A stretch of DNA of 64,000 nt from Hermatobates lingyangjiaoensis (GCA_026182355.1 JAPFBL010000233.1:1550001-1614000); one strand, 5' to 3'; positions 43,816 through 53,947 are shown, counted from the first letter of the stretch. Program-made: numbers and translations. The notes: generated by a model not told the origin, from the letters alone.

Positions 43816-45175
43816 CGTATTTACATGAAACTCTACACAAACAGAAAATACTAATAAACATACCCACTAAAAGATCATTACTGCAAGGGAAACCAGTACT
43901 TATTAATAATTAGTATTGAATAGTAATATTGAATATTAATAATAAATAGTACTTAAAAAATAATAATTTACACTGTTTTACCACAGGGCTTAGTTGAAAT
44001 TACATTAGTAATTTAATTAGTAATTCCTTATTCCTCGTGAATAGGAGTCAGTGTTGTTTGACAGGATTCGAGTAAAATTTAACTATCATAGGCTTAATTG
44101 TAGATGGACCACGTCTAGAACCGGTTAAACAACTACTATTTTTGTATTCGAGGTATGGTTGCATCATCCTCAAAACTAAAAAAAAATCCAGGGTCCAACA
44201 GAAATTATGCAGACTAATCATTGTAATTCTAGTAAATTATATTTCAGTTGATGTTAACTTTCAATTATTCTATAGAGATATCAGATATTACTTTTTTTTA
44301 CAGTTTATTTGTTGAAATCTAGCTGAATTGTCATGGAAGATTGATTTATGTTTTTAGTTTGATGGAAAAGAAAAAATACATGTGAAGCTGAGGATTTGGA
44401 AATCCCTTAAGATATTATCGAGAGAGAGCGAGGAATATAAGCGGAGGAATATCTTTTATGCTGACACTGCTGTATTACATTTTGAAAACTTATCGCCTTC
44501 GTATGGCCTATATGAGTTATTAACACTCTCATTACTGGGAAATAAACTATTTTATTCTTTACGATATGTTTAAGCAGAGTTAATAATAATATCCACTCTA
44601 TAATCACTGATTAAGGCATTATTAATGTCATTTCAAAACTTTTTTATCTGTGCTGAAATCTGCATACTGTTTTTACTACAGACATTAAACAAACTTAAAC
44701 ATTTGGATTGAACTATCTTGCCTTATTAACGACTTATTATTAACTTCTCCCTTATTAACTATTTCGAGTTTCTTTTGACCAGTTTCGGGTGAAGTCTAAA
44801 ACATCATGTCTGGTCTAAGGAGACGAAGAGCAATTCAAGATGTACAACTCTAGCTCTCTTTGCTGATTTGAATCATGATAAAATGAAGAAATCCAAAAAA
44901 AATAAAACTGACTAATCAATAACACCAGACTGAGAGACCTACCTCACATAATCGTTTCTTTTGATATTCAAGGAGTAAATGACAAGAAGAAAACAAATAT
45001 TGTTTGCTTACTGCTTAAGTCATGAAAATAGGACAATTTCCCAGTTTAATATTTATTCTAAATCATACAAGCTAATACAACTTTCCATATAATTTATAAT
45101 GACTTGAAAATATTTAGTGGTATTAAAGATTGTGAATGAAACAGTACTTCAGTTTGAGTAAAATCAATATCAAAC
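43816..45175. other. AT-rich stretch without recognisable genes
   Basis: A 63-codon frame at 44382-44573 has no recognised domain. Nothing else supportable. Confidence 0.4.
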
Positions 45176-45179
45176 AACA

Positions 45180-46672
45180 CTAGTGGAACCGTATGGGGAT
45201 CAGTTGGCTGTGAACTCTGTTATTAGGCTATATGTGGTCAGACCCTGGAGAAGATGTCATGTTATTGGCCGAAAGGTCAGGGTGCATGTTTATGAATCAA
45301 ACAGGTCAGACCCTGGAGGGAGACCCACATTGATCATTCAACTTGGCTTCAGAAATATGGAAGCTTGTGTACAAATATCTATAACGTCGTTGCAAAACCC
45401 TTCTTCAGAAGTGGGTTTTCTACAATTATCCCTCAAAGGAATGGTTAGAAGGAGGGCCTGTTCTCAACTGGTAGATACATTCGGATCTTTACTGATAGAT
45501 TAAAGCTGGAGGGTAAGGTCTGCGGAGATAGCTTTTTAGAATTACAAGATTGAATATACATTTTTGACTATCTGATCACTGTAGTGCTTCCGGTAGAGGT
45601 CATTGCTGTTCTGGAATCGGTAAGACCTTATTATCGTTTTCTTCCATAAGAGGAAATAATATCCTTGGTTTTTTTTTGATACTATATTCGCTATCCCATC
45701 TCTTAAGAGAGTTTATAGTAGTCTTAGGTAGTCGTGTACTACAGAAGACTCTTGAATAGGCTGTTAGAAAGGTTAAAAGTTAGCTTTATTTGGGTTCAGG
45801 GACACTGGAACAAGCAACTGTAAATCTTGTCCAATCTGGCACCCTTCTTTCGACACATCATGGGGTTCCACTCTCCAAATGCAAGCTTCGGGTTTTGCCG
45901 AAGTATTAGTGACTATGTAAGCCAAATATGGATTATGGCTTACTATGACCTTCCTGTAATTACAGAAGGACTAAGGAACTTGTTGCGAGACGTACAGAAA
46001 TGATAGCCAATGTCATTGCTGTTTATAGTGGATACTGATCAATATGGGAACATGCCATCAGGTTGGGTCTGGAGGCAACGGACATCTATAAAGCATGTCA
46101 AAGCGGTAGGGAGGAGGAATCTGTTCCTCACTTTCTTTGTCAATGCCTTGGTTTGACTGAAAGAAGGAAACCGACCTTAGGAGAATATTTCTTTAACAAT
46201 CCAGAGAACCTAGCATCCACTAGTATCAGGATTCTAATCAAGTTCCTTTGCTCTCTTGGAATGGTTTAAGTGGACCAGTGTCGGAAGGAGATGGAATGGA
46301 AGGAAATGATGGTTTCTTCATTTCTGGTAAAACAAGAAGCCAGCTTGCTGCTTATACTATGGAACTCTTACAACAGACAACTCTTACCGTGAGATCCCAT
46401 TGTTTACCATAGGCTCTACCCGTATGTTGTAGCCCCGTCGTTGGCACAGCATCCTCCCTAACTATTTCTTTTTAGTCTTCCTTAACTTACCTTGTCCATC
46501 TTATCCTTATTTATATGGCCATCCCCTTTAACTTACATAAATACTTATTATAATTGTCTACTACTAACCCTTTAACATCGACTAGATCTAACTATACTTA
46601 TATGACAGGACTATTCTACACCCCCTCCGGGACGGGTAGGTTCTTATCTGGGACGGCCACTGCAATCTAACT
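45180..46672 (+). pseudogene. Degraded LINE with RNase H and C-terminal motif
   Basis: About 1.5 kb of plus-strand LINE remains across several frames. Near 45790 SFIWVQGHWNK matches the RNase H 'WVPGH.G' motif. 46063-46269 gives MGLEATDIYKACQSGREEES then VPHFLCQCLGLTERRKPTLG, the C-terminal '..C..C...EE..PHxLC.C..L...R...LG' motif of I/R1-superclade ORF2. The 3' end is GGGACGGCCACTGCAATCTA. Many stops; dead copy with RT missing. Confidence 0.75.
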
Positions 46673-46679
46673 TAATATT

Positions 46680-47205
46680 AAACAAGTTTGAATTCAGGCA
46701 TAAAAGACGTATACCAACCATTCAATTTTACGAATTTCACATATTTTAATATTATTATATATTTGATCAACATTAATATTGAAATCAACATTTCAATAAT
46801 ATTGAGATTAAATGTAAGTTTAAGATAAATATCAGACACTCCTGATATAATAATGTAGTAGAAGCTGTTACTACAGAAGTTTCTGTTAATTAAGTAGTGT
46901 TAATAAATCGTTATATTTTTATCAAATATTAGCAAAACAAAATATTATGGAGTTAGCTATAAATAAAATTTGCTTAATTGATAAATTTATTAAAATTTTT
47001 AATTAAAATTTACAGAAAGGAAATGTCGCTACAAATATTTTTTCGTTAATATTACTTATCATTTCATTTCTCAGAAAAATGATTATTAAAAACATATGTA
47101 TAAAAACTGCAATCACATTTGTGTTAGGTTGCCCTGATAATAGTAGTCATATTAGAACTAGTAATAATACTAACCTCAGTGGAACTAACCCATTAAATAC
47201 TAGTC
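46680..47205. other. AT-rich stretch without recognisable features
   Basis: Nothing supportable seen. Confidence 0.4.
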
Positions 47206-47209
47206 ATAT

Positions 47210-47640
47210 TCTAAGTTTTGAAATGTGTTGAGGGGATTAAAGTTGTTTTTCTGGTCGGTGAGGGTTGAGTGACCTAAGGTGTCCTTACCGCTACCTGGAG
47301 CGAACCTCCCTGGATTGGAGTTGAACTAAGGAATATTAATAATTTTTCTCTATTGTGTATTAATATATTTATTGTCTTCTCTAATTTTATAATAATATAT
47401 GATTTTATTGACTGTATAACTTCTATTAAGACCAACATTTATCTTAGTTGTTAGGCCACAGAGACTTAAACTAACAGAAGCCATATATTAATATACAATT
47501 AGAGAATAGTGAAAAAGTATTAAAACTCTTTAGGTGAACTCCAAGCCAAAGAAGATCTTTGTGGGTAGCGGTAAGGACACCCCTCACCGATCAGAAAAAC
47601 AACTTTAATTCCCCCAACCCCGTCAACACATTTCACGTTG
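47210..47640. mobile_element. Fold-back (MITE-like) element
   Basis: Arms 47214-47360 and 47484-47636 are inverted (AAATGTGTTGA..., ATTAAAGTTGTTTTTCTG / CAGAAAAACAACTTTAAT, GTGTCCTTACCGCTACC / GGTAGCGGTAAGGACAC). They enclose 120 bp of AT-rich spacer. No coding capacity. Small indels between arms show age. Confidence 0.75.
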
Positions 47641-47867
47641 CTTATATAAAAGAACTATCTGTTTCAAAATTCATTCATGTGTTCATAATGGCTCAAGATA
47701 GCAAACATATTGATAAGGGTCACACACTTATATAAGGATAATTAAAAACACACTTTTTTCTCTAATAAAATATTCTAAATTTGGAGACTGTGATATAACT
47801 TTTTTGAAAACTTAAAAAACTTATAAAGAAACAAGTTTTAGTAATACAAGTCTCATATTTAGTGATA

Positions 47868-47870
<3 letters not shown>

Positions 47871-47905
<35 letters not shown>

Positions 47906-47932
47906 TAATATATATATATATATATATATATA
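47871..47932. repeat. (TA)n tract at PLE-1 3' border
   Basis: TA tract interrupted by TCACTAA. The minus-strand PLE-1 ends exactly here at its FNN-I codons. Confidence 0.95.
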
Positions 47933-48565
47933 TTGTTAAAATTTGCAGCAGCTTCTGCACTCACTAACTTTAAGCTGGTGGCCTCGATCCTTCGGGCGAT
48001 TTTTCTTTCTTCTGGCTGCAGTTGCCACAGCATCTGTCCTAGAGACATCTTCAATATTACACGAGCTTTCGACCATAGGAACATTGGTCATCTTCAGGTA
48101 GAGCATGCCTTGTAGTAAACAGCTTAAATGCCAATCAGGTTGACTAATTCGAACCAATCAGAGCGCAGGGTTAAGGCTGCTGCTCTGATTGGACCTCATG
48201 CTCGGCTCCAGGCTCCTGCTCGTCGGAATTACATACATGTCCTTGACCTGGAGGTTTATAGAGGGGTTCCTTTCCTTTATGTACAGGGCTTCCAATATTT
48301 GTAGCTTCTCCGCATTCTGTTCCGCCTGTATGATGGCAGTGCCCTGCACCAGCATCTCCCTCGTCAGCTGAGTGTTGTGTTTTTCCTGTGTATGTTTCTT
48401 GGGGGCTCCCGCAGTTAAATGAAGAGTTAGCCTCCTAGAGAGCTTAGTCGCAGTCATCCCAATGTACTTGGAAGGCAGGCTTTCACATTCACCTGTGGTG
48501 CAAGTATACTCGTACACTAGGTGACTGCGCTGAAGCTCCAGGGTATTCTTCTGAGGATTGTTTTT
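47933..48565 (-). repeat. PLE-1 downstream pseudo-LTR
   Basis: Holds the end of the frame (GIY-YIG part), the untranslated region, the hammerhead motif and the first codons of the next unit up to FNN. It matches 50520-51150 at an offset of 2587. Confidence 0.88.
48050..48106 (-). ncRNA. Hammerhead ribozyme motif, PLE-1 (family H), downstream copy
   Basis: CUGAAGA (48097-48091), extra U, stem II GACCA/UGGUC with a 9-nt loop, GAAA (48070-48067), palindrome AGCU, C17, then GUG pairing with UAC as stem I (3 bp, one wobble). Complete core. Confidence 0.8.
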
Positions 48566-50671
48566 CAGCAGTAAGTTACTTGTTCTCTTGTTCTTGTAGT
48601 AAATTATCAGACTAATCCGGCTGCTTTCATCCTTGGGTGTTACGTAGGTGTGAACAATCTTTTGAATCGCCTTTTCGTCTTGCCTATATTCAGTGTTCAT
48701 GTAGGCTTGGTAGTATAATTTTATAGTTTCCTTACTGGGGGTAATGTTATTGTCATTCTTGCTGTACCATTTATCCATCTCGTACTTAATAGACTGTTGG
48801 ACTTGCTTGTTGGAATATCCGTTGTTGATTAGAACTTGAGTCACCCTTTCCAACTCTTCATTTACTGCTCCCCAATCACTACTATGCGTTAGTGCTCTTC
48901 TGACGTAGGCAGAGATAGTGGAGCGCTTATACCTCTCGGGACATTCACTAAGGCCATTGAGGCAAAGCCCAGGGTTGGTGACCTTAGTGTAGACCTTTGT
49001 TGAGAACTCCTCTTTTACTTGGTTAACAAGGACGTCTAAGAATGGAAGCTGGCCGTCTGCACCGTGCTCGACGGTGAAATTTAATGCAGACGATTCTTCA
49101 AAGGCTTTTTTAAGGGCCGCAACTTCCTCTTCTTCTTTAGTTAAGATAAAGATGTCATCGATATATCTGGCATATATGGTCGGTTTTTTCTGTTTAGAGA
49201 ATACTTCCCTCTCTATGCATCCCATGAAGAAGTTGGCAAATAGTACCCCTAAGGGCGACCCCATGGCAACTCCATCAATCTGCTGGTACATAGTGCCATC
49301 AGGTGAGAGAAAAGGGGCTTCTTTAGTGCAGATCTCCAGCAGAGTTTTCAGGGCTGCTTTTGGTATATCACATTTTGGTTGTTCGTTCTCAGGATAAACT
49401 TCTTTCAGGATGTACTGGATGGTCCTGTCAACGGGCACATTTGTAAAAAGTGACTCCACGTCCAGTGAGGAGATTATGCCTTTGGAGTTAGTGCCTTTCA
49501 GAAGGTCTAGGAAGTTTGCAGATGATGAAAGGCTAAATTCCTTAGGGACGTAGGGAGACAGCAATTCATTAATGCGCTTTGCGAGACGGTAGGTTGGAGT
49601 TGGTATCTGGCTGATGATAGGGCGTAGTGGAAAACCAGGCTTGTGTGACTTGACATTTCCATAACAGTATCCCAATCCAAAATCACCGACCAATGGGGGC
49701 AACAGTTTTCTTCCCACCTTTGCATTTACCTGCTTAATCACCTTATTCGTCTTTTTCTTGATATCTTCCACCGGGTTTCTTGTGATTACCTTAAATTTGC
49801 TTTTGTCACTAAGTATTGAGTTGAGTTTAGTGTTATACTCCTCTGCGGCTATTAAGACGTAGCTTGCTGCTTTGTCCGCTCTTCTGATTACGATGTTCGG
49901 GTCTTGCTTTAAGGACTTAACCGCGTTGCGATGCCTTTGTTTTAACACGTTACTCCTGGTGTGTCCTCTTACAATCCTTGCCTCTCTCAGTAGTTCTTCC
50001 TTGATCCCTTCAAGTACCTTAACTTTTTCAGCTTTCGCTAGACTAAGAATATTATCCATCAGGTTTTCTATTTCCAACCTCTTACCGAACGTGGGAGGTT
50101 TGGAGAAAAAATGACAATTAAGGCCCAAGTTAAGAACTTCTTCTTCATCAGGGGTCAGTGTTCTGTTCGTTAGGTTTATGAAGCCTTCAGGTGGGACAGG
50201 TTGTTTCAGCGACCCTCCGTTCAGTCTAACAAGTTTCCGCTGTATTCTAGCTTCTGTCGTCTCTTTGTGGTGTTGTATATTAAGGTTGATCTGCTGGTCA
50301 ACACGGTTCTTCAAGTCATTTTCAATATTTAGGGCTGACCATTGACGTTTGACCTCCTCCAGATGTTGACGGAGATGAATAATTTGGTCCTTTTTTATTT
50401 GTAACTGCCTCGCAACCAGCCTCCTTCTATACTCTAATGTGTCTTTAGAGTCGCGTGCTGCCCTGTCGTGAGTTTTTATATTAGAATACGTTGGCAGCAG
50501 GTCTTCTCTCAAACATATGTTGTTAAAATTTGCAGCAGCTTCTGCACTCACTAACTTTAAGCTGGTGGCCTCGATCCTTCGGGCGATTTTTCTTTCTTCT
50601 GGCTGCAGTTGCCACAGCATCTGTCCTAGAGACATCTTCAATATTACACGAGCTTTCGACCATAGGAACAT
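48158..50671 (-). CDS. PLE-1 reverse transcriptase/GIY-YIG endonuclease
   Basis: An 837-residue open frame. Residues about 45-65 FNNICLREDLLPTYSNI; about 70-130 charged, likely coiled coil; about 265 RRADKAASYVLI opens the RT. Then YGNVKSHKPGFPLRPI (fingers), about 406 DVESLFTNVP (motif A), about 468 GVAMGSPLG (motif B), about 503 YIDDIF (motif C, catalytic DD), LPFLDV (motif D). C-terminal GIY-YIG from about 715: LVYEYTC, C, KYIGMT at about 737, the Arg in LSRRL, Glu in LEALYIKE, Asn in PSINLQ. The protein should reverse-transcribe PLE RNA and nick target DNA. The first Met lies inside the hammerhead loop; Met13, just after the predicted cleavage site, is an equally likely start. No frame defect seen. 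Confidence 0.92.
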   Translation of the reverse strand: MFLWSKARVILKMSLGQMLWQLQPEERKIARRIEATSLKLVSAEAAANFNNICLREDLLPTYSNIKTHDRAARDSKDTLEYRRRLVARQLQIKKDQIIHLRQHLEEVKRQWSALNIENDLKNRVDQQINLNIQHHKETTEARIQRKLVRLNGGSLKQPVPPEGFINLTNRTLTPDEEEVLNLGLNCHFFSKPPTFGKRLEIENLMDNILSLAKAEKVKVLEGIKEELLREARIVRGHTRSNVLKQRHRNAVKSLKQDPNIVIRRADKAASYVLIAAEEYNTKLNSILSDKSKFKVITRNPVEDIKKKTNKVIKQVNAKVGRKLLPPLVGDFGLGYCYGNVKSHKPGFPLRPIISQIPTPTYRLAKRINELLSPYVPKEFSLSSSANFLDLLKGTNSKGIISSLDVESLFTNVPVDRTIQYILKEVYPENEQPKCDIPKAALKTLLEICTKEAPFLSPDGTMYQQIDGVAMGSPLGVLFANFFMGCIEREVFSKQKKPTIYARYIDDIFILTKEEEEVAALKKAFEESSALNFTVEHGADGQLPFLDVLVNQVKEEFSTKVYTKVTNPGLCLNGLSECPERYKRSTISAYVRRALTHSSDWGAVNEELERVTQVLINNGYSNKQVQQSIKYEMDKWYSKNDNNITPSKETIKLYYQAYMNTEYRQDEKAIQKIVHTYVTPKDESSRISLIIYYKNKRTSNLLLKNNPQKNTLELQRSHLVYEYTCTTGECESLPSKYIGMTATKLSRRLTLHLTAGAPKKHTQEKHNTQLTREMLVQGTAIIQAEQNAEKLQILEALYIKERNPSINLQVKDMYVIPTSRSLEPSMRSNQSSSLNPAL

Positions 50672-51150
50672 TGGTCATCTTCAGGTAGAGCATGCCTTGT
50701 AGTAAACAGCTTAAATGCCAATCAGGTTGACTAATTCGAACCAATCAGAGCGCAGGGTTAAGGCTGCTGCTCTGATTGGACCTCATGCTCGGCTCCAGGC
50801 TCCTGCTCGTCGGAATTACATACATGTCCTTGACCTGGAGGTTTATAGAGGGGTTCCTTTCCTTTATGTACAGGGCTTCCAATATTTGTAGCTTCTCCGC
50901 ATTCTGTTCCGCCTGTATGATGGCAGTGCCCTGCACCAGCATCTCCCTCGTCAGCTGAGTGTTGTGTTTTTCCTGTGTATGTTTCTTGGGGGCTCCCGCA
51001 GTTAAATGAAGAGTTAGCCTCCTAGAGAGCTTAGTCGCAGTCATCCCAATGTACTTGGAAGGCAGGCTTTCACATTCACCTGTGGTGCAAGTATACTCGT
51101 ACACTAGGTGACTGCGCTGAAGCTCCGGGGTATTCTTCTGAGGATTGTTC
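50520..51150 (-). repeat. PLE-1 upstream pseudo-LTR
   Basis: Copy of 47933-48565. Its left end begins at the NNPQKN codons of the upstream, truncated copy, which lacks RT but keeps a complete GIY-YIG coding segment (50745-51150). Confidence 0.88.
50637..50693 (-). ncRNA. Hammerhead ribozyme motif, PLE-1 (family H), upstream copy
   Basis: Identical to the downstream copy: CUGAAGA (50684-50678), GAAA (50657-50654). It overlaps the first codons of the 837-residue frame. The predicted cleavage would leave an RNA beginning GUGUAAUAUUGAAGAUG, whose AUG is Met13 of that frame. Confidence 0.8.
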
Positions 51151-51155
51151 TTCTG

Positions 51156-51266
51156 AGAAAGAAAAATCGCCCGAAGGATCGAGGCCACCAGCTTAAAGTT
51201 AGTGAGTGCAGAAGCTGCTGCAAATTTTAACAACATATGTTTGAGAGAAGACCTGCTGCCAACGTA

Positions 51267-51275
<9 letters not shown>
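51156..51275 (+). repeat. Inverted N-terminal block closing PLE-1
   Basis: Plus-strand copy of the PLE-1 segment coding ATSLKLVSAEAAANFNNICL then REDLLPTYSNI, joined to (TA)n at the NI codons. It makes both ends of the insertion the same sequence in opposite orientation. Confidence 0.85.

Positions 51276-51315
<40 letters not shown>
51271..51315. repeat. (TA)n tract between PLE-1 and PLE-2
   Basis: About 44 bp of pure TA. Confidence 0.95.
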
Positions 51316-51316
<1 letters not shown>

Positions 51317-51361
51317 TGTGTTCTCTAATCGGGGTTCGGTCAATTTTCCAGGATAAAAAAT

Positions 51362-51425
51362 CAAACTCTCGTTGCCAACGTTTCGGTTTTATTTAAAACC
51401 TTTTTCATAGGCCTACAAACAAAGG
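51362..51425 (-). ncRNA. Hammerhead-like motif with altered core, PLE-2 (family L)
   Basis: Minus strand: GCC, UAUGAAA, strong stem II GGUUUU/AAAACC, GAAAC, GUU, GGC. Stem I GCC/GGC, GAAA and ACGUU match family B exactly, but the CUGANGA box reads CUAUGAA. The same reading occurs in the copies at 63255, 56590 and (beyond the last base) 63990. Either a dead ribozyme carried by the family, or a variant. Confidence 0.55.
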
Positions 51426-51703
51426 ATATTAAGAAATCACATATCAACATCAAACCTATACACAATATGAAAATGGATTGTTACAACTTATGAATATTAC
51501 AAGCAGAAATATTTCAGAGATACATAAAACAATATTACTTACCGAAGTAAGAATTTTTTAACTAAGAAAATGAAATTTACATTATTTAAAGGAACAACAA
51601 TGTTAGCCGGACAAAACCTTCGACTAGACTAATAAGATAACATTACAAATAACCTCAACACTGTTCACTCAAGGGAACTAAATAAATCAAATTTCACTAA
51701 AAC

Positions 51704-52930
51704 TCAGCACAACACTCCAGAATAAATATTACTTAAATTAGTAATATCACTTCTATGATTAATCGAACTTAGATCCTTTTTAATATATAACATCTCAAGT
51801 GTCTTCCTTCTTTGGTCATCTTTTTCTTTTTCTATTATAGTTGTATCTTCAAAATCGAACGTGTGACCTTCGTTTATGGCATGCCCAGCTAAGGCTGTTG
51901 CGTTACTTTTATTTGTTCTTATGGAAAAATTATGTTGGTACAACCTTTCTTTGAGAAAACGACTAGTTTCACCATAGTAACACTTGTCACAGTCTTTACA
52001 TTTGATGGCATAAATGAGGTTAGTTTGTAACTCCTTCGGTATTTTTTCTTTCAAATTTGAAAATAAACATTTATTTTTTCTTTTATCATAAAATGCCAGT
52101 GTAACTTCAGGTACGTTTCGTTTGAACACTTTTCTAATTGATTGTGATAAGCCCTCAACATAAGCAAATTTGAAATACTTCCTATTTATAACTTCCAGTT
52201 CAGCATGATCTTCATTTGAATGTGCTGGTTGCTGTCTTAAATATCTTAACCAATATCGTTCAACTAAGTTCTTCGGATAACAATTTTTCTGTAACAATAA
52301 TTTCACCCTTTTCTTATTTTCATTTAGAAAACATGGACTACTTATTTCAATAACTTTTTTAACCAAATTTTGGACGCAATTTAATTTTTGGTTTATAGCA
52401 TGAGAAGAATGGTAGTTCAGGATTCTTGCAGCACTGGTAGGTTTTTTAAACCAATCCGTTAAGATATTGCCATTTTCACCTCTTATAACTTTCACATCTA
52501 AGAATGGCAGATTTCCATATTTCTCTACTTCACAAGTGAATTGTAGACGATTATGAAAAGAATTAAATATATTTAATACATTCTCTTCTTCTCCCTTTTC
52601 AATAATTAAAAACAAATCGTCCACATATAATTTAATAAATTTCACTTTCGTACCTAATTTATTGATACTGTTTTCCAATAGTTCAATCATAACTATATTT
52701 GCGAGAAATGGTGAAATTGGTGATCCCATTGGTAATCCATATTTTTGTTTATAAATAGTACCATCAAAGGTGAAATACCTTGCTTCACATATAAGTTCCA
52801 GTATCGAAAGGACAACCTTCTTCGACATTCCAACCTGTGAACTAATCTTATTCCACTGTTTATTTACTAAATCAAATGCTAGATCTAAAGGTATATTAGT
52901 AAACAACGACTGAACATCTAGTGAAATCAT
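51704..52930 (-). CDS. PLE-2 RT/GIY-YIG protein, N-terminally truncated
   Basis: 408 open residues. SLDVQSLFTNIPLD (RT motif A) at about 3-16, YGLPMGSPISPFLA (motif B) at about 64-77, LYVDDLF (motif C) at about 100, LPFLDVKV (motif D) at about 145, then a Lys-rich connector. GIY-YIG begins at about 305 with LIYAIKC.DC, CYYGET; Arg in FLKERL; HAINEGHTFDF; Glu in LEMLYIKK; final Asn in SSINH. All catalytic residues from motif A on are visible. The N-terminal half and RT fingers are missing, so it cannot act alone. It differs strongly from PLE-1, so it is a separate PLE lineage. Confidence 0.9.
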   Translation of the reverse strand: MISLDVQSLFTNIPLDLAFDLVNKQWNKISSQVGMSKKVVLSILELICEARYFTFDGTIYKQKYGLPMGSPISPFLANIVMIELLENSINKLGTKVKFIKLYVDDLFLIIEKGEEENVLNIFNSFHNRLQFTCEVEKYGNLPFLDVKVIRGENGNILTDWFKKPTSAARILNYHSSHAINQKLNCVQNLVKKVIEISSPCFLNENKKRVKLLLQKNCYPKNLVERYWLRYLRQQPAHSNEDHAELEVINRKYFKFAYVEGLSQSIRKVFKRNVPEVTLAFYDKRKNKCLFSNLKEKIPKELQTNLIYAIKCKDCDKCYYGETSRFLKERLYQHNFSIRTNKSNATALAGHAINEGHTFDFEDTTIIEKEKDDQRRKTLEMLYIKKDLSSINHRSDITNLSNIYSGVLC

Positions 52931-52945
52931 AATTACTTCATCACT

Positions 52946-53002
52946 TAGTATATATATATATATATCATTTAGTGATATTTATATATATATATATCACTAA
53001 AT
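52946..53002. repeat. Palindromic TA-rich junction
   Basis: ATCACTTAGTATATA...TTTAGTGATAT...ATATCACTAAAT. The same TTTAGTGATATA/TATCACTAA words flank PLE-1 at 47865 and 47902, possibly from one original target. Confidence 0.6.
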
Positions 53003-53280
53003 CAGATCTGATGTAGTTATGCGTTCATTTTCTTTTATTTTAAATTATTATTTATACAACCTTAGTTTTAACTTATAATTTATTCTATTCATCTTCATTA
53101 TTATTATTTAAGGATTCAATATTTAGATTCCCGGATTATCTTTAGTTTCAGTTATTTTCCTCTTAGTATTCTTCATGATTATTACCTTTTAACTCCTTAT
53201 TATTTATATTTCCTCATTTTCTTTAGTTTCACTTATTATTTCTCAGCTCTTCACTTATCCCTTGTTTATGTTTTTAACTT
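53003..53280. other. AT-rich stretch without recognisable features
   Basis: Nothing supportable seen. Confidence 0.4.
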
Positions 53281-53284
53281 GACT

Positions 53285-53480
53285 TGAACCCGGCACACGT
53301 GTGACAACACTGTTATCTCCAAACGTCCCTTCGCAAGTGCACTTGGTGTCCTTATCACTACTCTCCTGATGACGGTTCAAACAAAAATTAGAAACTGTAA
53401 GTATGTTCGTATCTTTACTCTGTGTCTATAGTTTACTGTAAAACGTTTAATGTTCATTGTGGATCGTTTTTCTGTTGAGA
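53285..53480 (+). repeat. PLE family E 3' fragment with damaged hammerhead
   Basis: GCAAGTGCACTTGGTGTCC, then CTCTC, CUGAUGA (53366-53372), CGGUUCAAAC, but GAAA reads CAAA/AAAA. AAUU and GAAAC follow. The border is TTGAGAATATAATATATA. Confidence 0.65.
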
Positions 53481-53670
53481 ATATAATATATATATATATA
53501 TAAAGATTTCACATAAGCACGTGAAATAACAATCAGTTGGGTTTTTGACTCTGACGAAGACCGCTTGTTGAAAGATCTTAGGCTTGTTTTCCCTTTTCTT
53601 ATTGTGGTTTGATCATTGATTGTTATTTCACGTGTTTATATGAAACCTTTATATATATATATAAATTTGG
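53481..53670. repeat. PLE family A palindrome with damaged hammerhead
   Basis: Outer ends are TATAAAGATTTCACATAAGC / TTTATATGAAACCTTTATA. The plus arm keeps GACU, CUGACGA (53551-53557) and GAAA, but stem II is shortened by loss of ACGG. Confidence 0.7.
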
Positions 53671-53689
53671 GTGGGTTTATATAAGAAGA

Positions 53690-53833
53690 AATATGGGTTT
53701 TTATGAGGATATAAGACGAGTGTATGGAGAAGATGCCTATAAAAAAGTTTTAAAATAAAACCAGAACCTCACCAATGAGAGTTTTTAATTTTCGAACCTA
53801 GAAAATTTGACCAAATCCCGATTAGATAACACA

Positions 53834-53835
<2 letters not shown>
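53690..53835 (+). repeat. PLE-2 family 3' end, decayed
   Basis: GCCTATAAAAAAGTTTTAAAATAAAACC, ACCAATGAGAGTTTT and the CCCGATTAGATAACACACC border into (TA)n. GAAA is replaced by AGAA. Confidence 0.7.
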
Positions 53836-53888
<53 letters not shown>

Positions 53889-53947
53889 TATATATATATA
53901 TATATATATTTATATGGAAAATTGACCGAACCCCGATTAGAGAAACA

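Larger units (their letters stand above)
47933..51275 (-). mobile_element. PLE-1: nearly intact Penelope-like retrotransposon
   Basis: One full unit (47933-50519) is followed upstream by a partial second copy (50520-51150). The repeat period is exactly 2587 bp, and I see about one difference in 600 bp between copies. A 120-bp inverted copy of the N-terminal block (51156-51275) closes the 5' side. Both outer borders are (TA)n. This tandem/partial layout is the usual PLE pseudo-LTR structure. The near-identity of the repeats and the intact frame suggest recent insertion. Confidence 0.92.
51316..52945 (-). mobile_element. PLE-2: 5'-truncated Penelope-like retrotransposon
   Basis: Runs from RT motif A to a 3' end CGATTAGAGAACACACC joined to (TA)n, with a 390-bp untranslated region. 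51316-51745 recurs with only a handful of differences at 63207-63655, so the family was active recently. The 5' truncation point also abuts TA sequence (52945-53000). Confidence 0.9.

Noticed and set aside
44382..44607. 63-codon plus and 66-codon minus frames
   Set aside because: Both overlap in AT-rich DNA with no recognised domain or repeat partner.
47936..48157. 73-codon frame duplicated at 50523-50744
   Set aside because: It is a shifted-frame shadow of the PLE-1 N-terminal region within the pseudo-LTR.
49074..50114. Plus-strand frames opposite the PLE-1 gene
   Set aside because: Antisense shadows of the RT frame, no independent features.
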